Below are positions 1 to 5,761 of a stretch of 36,560 nt of DNA, one piece after another; within the stretch, counting starts at the first letter, position 1, and the number at the start of each line of letters is the position of its first letter. Source of the stretch: Asaia bogorensis (GTDB taxonomy: Bacteria > Pseudomonadota > Alphaproteobacteria > Acetobacterales > Acetobacteraceae); the NCBI GenBank assembly GCA_945888575.1, contig CAMDAM010000007.1, forward strand, positions 1-36,560, written 5' to 3'. The notes beneath the pieces were generated by a model, which was given only the letters and a program-made list of their open reading frames with translations, searched no databases and was not told the DNA's origin. Made by a program: the position numbers and the translations under genes.

Positions 1-35
1 CCAGCCCCCCCAGGCGCGACTGCCCCACTTCCCAC

Positions 36-64
36 GTCATTGCGAGCGGAGCGAAGCAATCCAG
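36..64. repeat. Palindromic intergenic repeat, copy 1
   Basis: A 29-base unit whose ends ATTGC (39-43) and GCAAT (56-60) form an inverted repeat around GAGCGGAGCGAA. A second copy lies at 427-455 in the same orientation, with three differences over 26 bases. The two copies bracket the GIY-YIG gene. From memory, similar ATTGCGAGCG...GCAATCCAG units occur as dispersed repeats in several proteobacterial genomes; I could not check copy number here. Confidence 0.7.
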
Positions 65-118
65 TCCTTCACCCACGCCAACCCGCCAACAACCACCGCG
101 CCACCTCCCAGCCCACCC

Positions 119-415
119 CTAAACAAGCCCCGGATACAAATCCCGCCACTCAGGGTTCCCAGCCTCGATCAACGCCAACTTCCGCACCCGGCTCCCCGCC
201 TTGATCTGCTTCTCCCGCAGGATCGCCCCCTCCATCGACCCCGCCACCTCAAACCACACCAGCAACACGCACCCATACCGCGAAGTGAACCCCGGCACCG
301 CCCCCGTCCGATGCTCCCAGGCACGACGCACCAGGTCCGACGTCACCCCCACATAGATCGTCCCATTCCGCCGGCTCGCCATCATGTAAACCGCCGGCAC
401 CTGCTCCCTCGCCAC
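119..415 (-). CDS. GIY-YIG domain nuclease, single-domain (98 aa)
   Basis: Small protein made almost wholly of one GIY-YIG endonuclease domain, the stand-alone family of about 80-100 residues. Visible elements in order: the VYMM strand and YVG strand (GIY and YIG positions, about residues 9-22), an arginine helix LVRRAWEHR, and a later helix REKQIK carrying the metal-binding glutamate, ending in NPEWRDLYP. The frame stays open to 607, but the domain begins only after the GTG at 415. That start is preceded by a G-rich AGGGGG stretch and gives the usual family length, so I chose it. The direct repeats at 36-64 and 427-455 bracket the gene, suggesting a link to repeat mobility or maintenance like that of other single-domain nucleases near palindromic repeats. 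That link is inference. Substrate unknown. Confidence 0.85.
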   Translation of the reverse strand: MAREQVPAVYMMASRRNGTIYVGVTSDLVRRAWEHRTGAVPGFTSRYGCVLLVWFEVAGSMEGAILREKQIKAGSRVRKLALIEAGNPEWRDLYPGLV

Positions 416-426
416 CCCACCCCCCT

Positions 427-455
427 TATTGCAAGCGCAGCGAAGAAATCCAGGC
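427..455. repeat. Palindromic intergenic repeat, copy 2 (degenerate)
   Basis: Direct copy of the 36-64 unit: ATTGCAAGCGCAGCGAAG followed by AAATCCAGG. Changes relative to copy 1 break one base pair of the terminal ATTGC/GCAAT palindrome, so this copy looks decayed. It begins 12 bases upstream of the GIY-YIG start codon, so any transcript of that gene that starts upstream would include it. Confidence 0.6.
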
Positions 456-715
456 CCGACACCCACCAACCAGGGCGCATACTCACGCCAAACTTCGACC
501 CGCTCGCCTGAAGGAAGGAGCGAAAGGCTAGGGCCTCGCCCTGGACCCGCCAAGCGCAGGTCCACTGGACCCCCTCCATCTTCCGTACCCAAAACGACCG
601 GCAACAAATTGCATATTATTAATTAATACGACTACATAATATTACCCTCGCACCGAGGAGGCTGCTTGCTTGACGTTGCAACTGGAATGCTCGATCTTTG
701 GAGGTGAAACGAAAC

Positions 716-742
716 GTGCATCCGAGATGCAACGGGGTTTGA
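716..742 (+). CDS. Possible 8-codon leader ORF upstream of DUF262
   Basis: GTG at 716 opens an 8-codon frame (M/V-H-P-R-C-N-G-V) ending in TGA at 740-742, three bases before the DUF262 ATG at 746 and in the same reading frame. GGAGG at 700-704 lies 11 bases upstream of the GTG and is a far better ribosome-binding site than anything next to ATG 746. The leader spans the hairpin TGCATC/GATGCA. Translation of the leader followed by re-initiation at 746 is plausible, but nothing beyond the sequence layout supports it. Confidence 0.3.
   Translation: MHPRCNGV
717..731 (+). promoter_or_regulatory. Hairpin just upstream of DUF262 start
   Basis: Perfect 6-bp inverted repeat TGCATC-CGA-GATGCA, lying 14 bases before the ATG at 746. 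It could be an RNA hairpin affecting translation or a short operator. The repeat is seen directly; its function is inferred. Confidence 0.45.
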
Positions 743-745
743 TTT

Positions 746-1822
746 ATGAAGAGCTTTGATTCTCGAACATATAGTATCCACGATTTCGTAGAATGGGATG
801 GACAGAAGCAAATTGTCCTTAATCCACAATTTCAGCGCCGTGCTGTGTGGACCGATAAGGCCAAAAGCTATCTTGTGGACACTATAATTCGAGGAAAACC
901 TATACCTAAAATATTTATCAGGCAGAAAATTAATGTTACGACAAAACAGTCGGTGCGCGAAATAGTGGATGGGCAGCAGCGTATTCGTACAATATTGTCT
1001 TTCATTAAAGATGCTTTTCCTCTCGCGCGTACTCAGCACCCGAAATATGGGGGCATGCGATTTAGTCAATTGCCAGAGTACATACAAGAGCAGTTTCTGT
1101 CTTTTGAATTGTCCGTGGATCTGCTCATCAACTTGCCTGATTCTGAAATACTGGACATATTCGCTCGTTTAAATTCTTACGCTGTTGTACTGAATGAACA
1201 AGAAAAAATAAATGCATCTCATTTTGGCCCGTTCAAGGTTCTTGCGGATAGAATTGGCTTTGAATTCAATGAGTACTGGACGAGGCAAGAAATTCTAACA
1301 TCACAACAAATATTGAGAATGCAGGAGGTGAATCTTGTTGCTGATTTGCTGATAGCAATGGTTGAAGGGGTAACGTCTAAAAAATCAATTAAGAAATTTT
1401 ATATGAAGTACGAGAAAGAATTCTTATATGATATAGATCGACTGGAGTGGCATTTTAGAGAAGTAATAAATATGATTGCGCGTATATTTCCGGACGGTCT
1501 TTTGGGAACAGAATTTCAAAGAATTCATTTATTTTACTCCCTATTTACAGCAATATATCATTGTCTTTACGGACTAGCTAATTTTGTTGACTCGAGACGT
1601 ATCTCTATCCCTCGAGTTGCAATGGGGGGTGAGGCAGAGATCGGTCGCGCACGGAATGGGCTCGACAGGATTACCGCGTTGTTCTCCGCTGAAGCGGGTA
1701 CACTCACCGGTGCTGCTGCGCAGTTTCTGCAGGACAGTCGACGAGCAACAACGGACGAAGCCGTTAGGAAGCGGCGCACGATCTATCTTCTTGATCTCAT
1801 GAGCAACAGTTTCGCGGATTAG
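746..1822 (+). CDS. DUF262 (GmrSD N-terminal/ParB-like) family protein, defence-type
   Basis: A 358-residue protein of the DUF262 family, whose fold is related to ParB/sulfiredoxin and which forms the N-terminal part of GmrSD-type modification-dependent restriction enzymes. Family motifs are clear: NPQFQRRAVW (26-35), DTIIRGKPIPKIFI (45-58) and the hallmark DGQQR (75-79). The remainder is helical and lacks the HNH (DUF1524) nuclease domain of full GmrSD, so this is a short stand-alone form. The start ATG 746 is preceded only by a weak GGGG; a leader ORF and hairpin sit just before it. The gene is much more AT-rich than its neighbours and uses AT-ending codons, indicating recent transfer. The next gene begins 4 bases downstream, so the two are surely co-transcribed. 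A defence or toxin-control role is inference from the partner gene and family. Confidence 0.85.
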   Translation: MKSFDSRTYSIHDFVEWDGQKQIVLNPQFQRRAVWTDKAKSYLVDTIIRGKPIPKIFIRQKINVTTKQSVREIVDGQQRIRTILSFIKDAFPLARTQHPKYGGMRFSQLPEYIQEQFLSFELSVDLLINLPDSEILDIFARLNSYAVVLNEQEKINASHFGPFKVLADRIGFEFNEYWTRQEILTSQQILRMQEVNLVADLLIAMVEGVTSKKSIKKFYMKYEKEFLYDIDRLEWHFREVINMIARIFPDGLLGTEFQRIHLFYSLFTAIYHCLYGLANFVDSRRISIPRVAMGGEAEIGRARNGLDRITALFSAEAGTLTGAAAQFLQDSRRATTDEAVRKRRTIYLLDLMSNSFAD

Positions 1823-1826
1823 GCCC

Positions 1827-2453
1827 GTGCCCATACACCAGTCCTTGACGGATTTTCAGACTAACGCAGGTCAGTGCGATAGCCTGATTGCTAACGCACA
1901 TCGGAAGGATGCGGCAGGAAACGCCCTATTTCAGCCGCGTGATCGCGAGCAGATTACTGTTGCCGCATTTCTGAATCTTTTTATTGCGTGGGAAGAGTTC
2001 ATTGAAACTGCAATATGTGATTTTATGATGGGCGAATCAACACTTAGTGGGGGGGTTCCGACTCGGTATGTCAATCCGGTTGACAGAGTCCATTCGGGAA
2101 AAATAGTGCTGCATACGCTTCGCTATTTTGATTATGCAAACCATGACAATGTGCGCAGGGTGGCGAAAATATATTTCGACGCTGGCTATCCATTTGATGC
2201 GATTCTTAGTGGCATAAATAGTGATTTGATCGACTTGAAGACAATTCGAAATTCCTGTGCTCATATTTCTTCTACAACAAGGGTCGCTCTAGAGGGTCTA
2301 GCTACACGGATATTCGGATTACCAAAACCTGGAATTAGTGTATATGAATTTCTATTGTCTAATGATCCGCGTATTGCAGGAAATAATACGACGGTCTACG
2401 CATCATATCGAGATAAATTGTTGGCTGCAGCGGGTCTAATTGCAAGCGGTTAG
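1827..2453 (+). CDS. HEPN-like protein, putative ribonuclease partner of DUF262
   Basis: A 208-residue helical protein. A helix with FIAWEEFIE (52-60) is followed by IRNSCAH (140-146), in which R141 and H146 give an R-X4-H motif, the catalytic signature of HEPN RNase toxins. I therefore read it as a HEPN-superfamily protein of the group found beside DUF262 genes (MAE_28990 or RiboL-PSP type); the exact subfamily is uncertain. The start is GTG 1827, 4 bases after the upstream stop, with only a weak TTAGG ahead, so translation is probably coupled. Base composition is AT-rich like its partner and changes back to GC-rich right after the stop. Known of the family: many HEPN proteins cleave RNA in abortive-infection or toxin-antitoxin systems. 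The role here is inferred. Confidence 0.7.
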   Translation: MPIHQSLTDFQTNAGQCDSLIANAHRKDAAGNALFQPRDREQITVAAFLNLFIAWEEFIETAICDFMMGESTLSGGVPTRYVNPVDRVHSGKIVLHTLRYFDYANHDNVRRVAKIYFDAGYPFDAILSGINSDLIDLKTIRNSCAHISSTTRVALEGLATRIFGLPKPGISVYEFLLSNDPRIAGNNTTVYASYRDKLLAAAGLIASG

Positions 2454-2580
2454 CCCAGTCATCGTGCCATCAGTGCCTCCCCCGCCCCTCCCCCCAAACC
2501 CCGCGCCAACCCCCAATCCCACACGCCACCCATCCCCGCCCCGCATTGCACCGCTATGGTGGTTAGTGTAAATTGCGCAA

Positions 2581-2985
2581 ATGGAGGTCCATCCCGCAAC
2601 CCACCCGGCCCAAGCCGACCGCGCCCCCCTGGGGGACGCGTCGGAGAATCGCGCCCAATTCACGGCCGGCGTGGCCATGCTCCTCGCCCTGATGAACCTC
2701 CTCTGCCGCCACCTGGGCATCACAGTGGCCACCCCGGCCAAGGGCTGGACCGTGTCGCTGCTGCTCTATGCCCTCGCCGGCATCATCCCCGCCCTGCGCC
2801 CGCGCCGCCGCCGCACGCCCGAGCTGCGTCCGTTCCTCCCCCGCCGCCTGCGCCGCGGCTCCCCCGAACTCCTCGTCGTCCATGCCTACCGGCTGCCGCC
2901 GCGCGACCCCGCGCGCCCGCTCCGCCGCCTCCCCCCGCGCCCCCGCCAGGGCCGCGGCCCGCCCGCGCGCGCCCTCCTCCCGTGA
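2581..2985 (+). CDS. Small hypothetical membrane protein
   Basis: A 134-residue frame with two hydrophobic stretches (about 27-47 and 56-72), followed by a long Arg/Pro-rich tail from about residue 73. This would suit a small inner-membrane protein with a basic cytoplasmic tail. I do not recognise a family. ATG 2581 lacks a visible Shine-Dalgarno sequence. Overlapping frames on both strands are also open because the DNA is very GC-rich, so coding status is uncertain. It was preferred over them because only this frame gives clean membrane segments. Confidence 0.4.
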   Translation: MEVHPATHPAQADRAPLGDASENRAQFTAGVAMLLALMNLLCRHLGITVATPAKGWTVSLLLYALAGIIPALRPRRRRTPELRPFLPRRLRRGSPELLVVHAYRLPPRDPARPLRRLPPRPRQGRGPPARALLP

Positions 2986-3120
2986 AAATCAGCGCCCAAA
3001 GCGCCCCTTGGCATCAAAACCAAGGCCGATGACTCACGCCCATACCCCACCCCCCGATTTTCCGTGACGGCCCCCCCGCCATTTCGGCAGGATCGCCCCA
3101 CACCACCAAGGGGGTCTGAT

Positions 3121-3912
3121 ATGGCGAGGCTCGCGCGCGTGCTCCTGTCCGGGCTGGCAATCCTGGCAGCAATGCTCCCCACCCTCGCCCTGGCCTGCGG
3201 CGTGTCCGCCCGCTCCCCCCTCTTCCACCACGCAAGCCTGGTCGCCGCCGAAGCCGGCGTCACCACCATCACCTTCCTCGGCCACGCCACCTTCGCAATC
3301 GAATCCCCCGGCGGCACCATGGCCGTCACCGACTATTCCGGCCGCCACCGCCCCCCGCGCGTGCCGGAAATCATCACCATGAACCACGCCCACAGCACCC
3401 ACTTCACCGACAGCCCCGACGCCCGAATCCCCCACGTCCTGCGCGGCTGGCGCCCCGATGGCGGCCCCGCCAACCACGACCTCAAGGTCGGCGACCTGCG
3501 CATCCGCAACCTGCCCACCAACATCCGCAACTGGGAAGGCGGCACCCGCCGCTACGGCAACTCGATCTTCGTCTTCGAATCCGCCGGCCTCTGCATCGCC
3601 CATCTCGGCCACCTGCACCACCTGCTCACCCCGGATGACCTCGCCACCCTGGGCCAGCTCGACATCGTCATGGTCCCGATCGACGGCGCCTGGACCTCCA
3701 ACCAAGGCGACATGGTCGAAGTCCTCGCCCAGCTGAACCCCCGCCTCATCCTGCCGATGCACTACTGGGGTGAAGACGTCCTCGCCCGCTTCCTCTCCCG
3801 CATGCGCGACAAGGCCGAAATCCTCCGCCCCGAAAACCCCACCATCACCGTCAGCCGCGCCACCCTCCCGGCCACCCCCACCATCATCGTCCTCCCCGGC
3901 CCCCACTTCTAA
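3121..3912 (+). CDS. Secreted metallo-beta-lactamase-fold hydrolase (UlaG-like)
   Basis: A 263-residue protein starting at ATG 3121, chosen because AAGGGGG lies 7 bases upstream and because the protein then opens with a signal peptide (hydrophobic core ending ALA-CG near residue 26). The fold is that of UlaG-like MBL proteins: ITFLGHATF near the start, the metal-site loop HAHSTH (H89, H91, H94), HLGHLHH (about 161-167) and LPMHYWG (H214). The usual HxHxDH motif has Thr at the Asp position, so one zinc site may be altered or lost. The hyuB GTG follows 62 bases downstream on the same strand, so the gene may belong to the hyuBA transcript. Substrate unknown; periplasmic location is inferred from the signal peptide. 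Confidence 0.8.
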   Translation: MARLARVLLSGLAILAAMLPTLALACGVSARSPLFHHASLVAAEAGVTTITFLGHATFAIESPGGTMAVTDYSGRHRPPRVPEIITMNHAHSTHFTDSPDARIPHVLRGWRPDGGPANHDLKVGDLRIRNLPTNIRNWEGGTRRYGNSIFVFESAGLCIAHLGHLHHLLTPDDLATLGQLDIVMVPIDGAWTSNQGDMVEVLAQLNPRLILPMHYWGEDVLARFLSRMRDKAEILRPENPTITVSRATLPATPTIIVLPGPHF

Positions 3913-3941
3913 CCAGCTTGCATTCCGCTCCGGTCCGTTCT

Positions 3942-3964
3942 CCCCTTGCGAACCACGCAAGGGG
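3942..3964 (+). promoter_or_regulatory. Hairpin containing the hyuB ribosome-binding site
   Basis: Perfect 9-bp stem: CCCCTTGCG (3942-3950), loop AACCA, CGCAAGGGG (3956-3964). The 3' arm contains AAGGGG, the Shine-Dalgarno sequence for the GTG at 3975. Folding would hide the ribosome-binding site. Alternatively it is a processing or termination hairpin after the upstream gene, although no U-tract follows. Confidence 0.6.
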
Positions 3965-3974
3965 ATCCTGCCAG

Positions 3975-5759
3975 GTGCGCGACCCAATCGATTTCGAGCT
4001 GTTCAAGAACGCCCTCTTCGCGGTGGCAGACGAGATGGCTCTCACCATCTTCCGCACCTCCTATTCCGGCGTGCTGAAGAACAACATGGACTACTCGACG
4101 GCCGTCGCCACCGCCGACGGCCGCCTCGCCGCCCAGGGCCTCACCATCCCCGGCCACCTCGGCTCCGTGCCGACCGCCCTGCAATCCGTCCTCGCCCGCT
4201 TCGGCGCCGCCATCGCCCCCGGCGACATCTACATCATGAACGACCCCTACGCCGGCGGCATGCACCTGCCCGATATCTTCATGTTCGCCCCCGTCTTCGC
4301 CAACGGCACCCACATCGCCTTCGCCTGCACCGTCTGCCACCACACCGATGTCGGCGGCCGCGTCGCCGGCTCCAACGCTGCCGATTCCACCGAGATCTAC
4401 GCCGAAGGCCTGCGCAGCCCGCCCACCCGCCTCTACGCCGCCGGCATCCCGAACGACACGATGTTCGACCTGATCGACACCAACGTCCGCATGCCCGGCA
4501 AGGTCCGCGGCGACCTCCGCGCCCAGCTCGCCGCCTGCACCATCGGCGAACGCGCCATCCTCGATCTCGTCGCCCGCCACGGCCTGGCCGAGACCATCGC
4601 CTACATGGACGAGTCCATCGCCCACGCCGAACGCCTCACCCGCGCCGCCATCAGCCACCTCCCCGAAGGCCGCTTCAGCTTCGAGGATTGGATCGACGAC
4701 GACGGCGTGGATTTCGGCAAGCCCATCCGCCTGCACGTCACCTTCGAAAAACGCGGCGACACCCTCCACGCGGATTGGAGCGGCAGCGCCCCCCAGGTGA
4801 AGGGCGCCATCAACGGCACCCTGGGCTGGACCAAGGCCGCCACCTACTGCGCCGTCAAATGCATCCTCCCGCAGGACATCCCGAACAACGAAGGCGTCTT
4901 CCGCGCCATTGAGGTCCTGGCCCTCCCCGGCACCATCACCAACATGCAACTCCCCGCCGCCTGCGCCGCCCGCGGCCTCTCCGGCTTCCGCATGATGGAT
5001 TGCGCCCTCGGGGCGCTGGCCGGAATGCTGCCCGACAAAATCCCCGCCGCGTCAGACGGCGGCAACACCGGCATCTCCATCGGTGGCTACGATATCGAGA
5101 GAAAACCCTTCATCTACGTGGAATTCGTCGCCGGCGCCTGGGGCGCCCGCCCCTGGGCCGATGGCGCCGATGGCCATTCCTCGCTCATGGCCAACATGGC
5201 CTCCTATTCCGTGGAGGTGACGGAATCCGAATACCCCGTCCAATGCCTGGCCTACGAACTGGTGCCAGACCGCGAAGGGGCAGGGCGCTACCGCGGCGGC
5301 ACCCCCTTCCGCCGCGACTACCGTTTCCTCGAAGCCGAAGCCACCCTCCAGGTCCGCTCCGACCGCCGCGAGATCCGCCCCTACGGCCTGCAAGGCGGCC
5401 AACCCGGCGCGCCCTCCAACAACATCCTCAACCCCGAAGCCGAAGCGAAAATCCTCCCCTCCAAGCTCACCATGACCATCCACCGCGGCGACGTCCTCCG
5501 CCACGAAATCGCCGGCCCCGGCGGCTGGGGCGACCCGCTCGATCGCGACCCCGAAGCCGTGGCGAAAGACGTCCGCAACGACATCGTCAGCCCCGCCCGC
5601 GCCGAAGCCTGCTACGGCGTCATCCTCTCCGGCCGCACCATCGACCACGAAGCCACCAAAGCCCGCCGCGCGACCATCCGCGCCGAACGCAACTGGACTG
5701 AACCGCCCGCCGTCAGCCGAACCCCCACCCACCCCAACGCCGACCGGCGGGAGCTCTAG
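3975..5759 (+). CDS. hyuB: Hydantoinase B / 5-oxoprolinase, HyuB-type subunit
   Basis: A 594-residue protein of the HyuB family, the partner of HyuA in ATP-dependent opening of hydantoin-type or 5-oxoproline rings; related subunits occur in acetone carboxylase. Typical sequence begins at once: DPIDFELFKNALF, EMALTIFRTSYSGVLKNNMD, then GDIYIMNDPYAGGMHLPD, and a late glycine-rich EIAGPGGWGDPL. The frame is open back to a TTG at 3918, but GTG 3975 has AAGGGGA 9 bases upstream and starts just before conserved sequence, so I chose it. The Shine-Dalgarno sequence lies in a perfect 9-bp hairpin. hyuA follows after 2 bases, so the pair is an operon in the order B-A. The precise substrate cannot be told from sequence. 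Confidence 0.92.
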   Translation: MRDPIDFELFKNALFAVADEMALTIFRTSYSGVLKNNMDYSTAVATADGRLAAQGLTIPGHLGSVPTALQSVLARFGAAIAPGDIYIMNDPYAGGMHLPDIFMFAPVFANGTHIAFACTVCHHTDVGGRVAGSNAADSTEIYAEGLRSPPTRLYAAGIPNDTMFDLIDTNVRMPGKVRGDLRAQLAACTIGERAILDLVARHGLAETIAYMDESIAHAERLTRAAISHLPEGRFSFEDWIDDDGVDFGKPIRLHVTFEKRGDTLHADWSGSAPQVKGAINGTLGWTKAATYCAVKCILPQDIPNNEGVFRAIEVLALPGTITNMQLPAACAARGLSGFRMMDCALGALAGMLPDKIPAASDGGNTGISIGGYDIERKPFIYVEFVAGAWGARPWADGADGHSSLMANMASYSVEVTESEYPVQCLAYELVPDREGAGRYRGGTPFRRDYRFLEAEATLQVRSDRREIRPYGLQGGQPGAPSNNILNPEAEAKILPSKLTMTIHRGDVLRHEIAGPGGWGDPLDRDPEAVAKDVRNDIVSPARAEACYGVILSGRTIDHEATKARRATIRAERNWTEPPAVSRTPTHPNADRREL

Positions 5760-5761
5760 CC

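Larger units (their letters stand above)
416..745. other. Intergenic region between GIY-YIG and DUF262 genes
   Basis: No gene is supported in these 330 bases. Composition changes abruptly near 600 from GC-rich to AT-rich. In the GC-rich half are a possible stem CTAGGGC/GCCCTGG (528-544) and GGTCC/GGACC (559-571), which look like decayed palindromic repeats. In the AT-rich half are the 12-base palindrome TATTAATTAATA (617-628), TAATATTA (637-644) and a GC hairpin CCTCG/CGAGG (646-658). A strong Shine-Dalgarno GGAGG at 700-704 precedes a short leader ORF rather than the DUF262 start. The promoter of the DUF262 gene presumably lies here, but I see no convincing -35/-10 pair. Confidence 0.5.

Noticed and set aside
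416-607. N-terminal extension of the GIY-YIG protein
   Set aside because: The extra 64 residues translate repeat and palindromic DNA and lie outside the domain; GTG 415 gives the family length.
3006-3025. CCTTGG/CCAAGG pair upstream of the MBL gene
   Set aside because: Six base pairs with an 8-base loop is not distinctive in this GC-rich DNA, and no other signal supports it.
3034-3987. Long minus-strand frame of 317 codons opposite the MBL gene
   Set aside because: Its Gly/Asp/Val/Ala-rich low-complexity sequence is the typical antisense of a GC-rich gene; the plus strand has the motifs and signal peptide.
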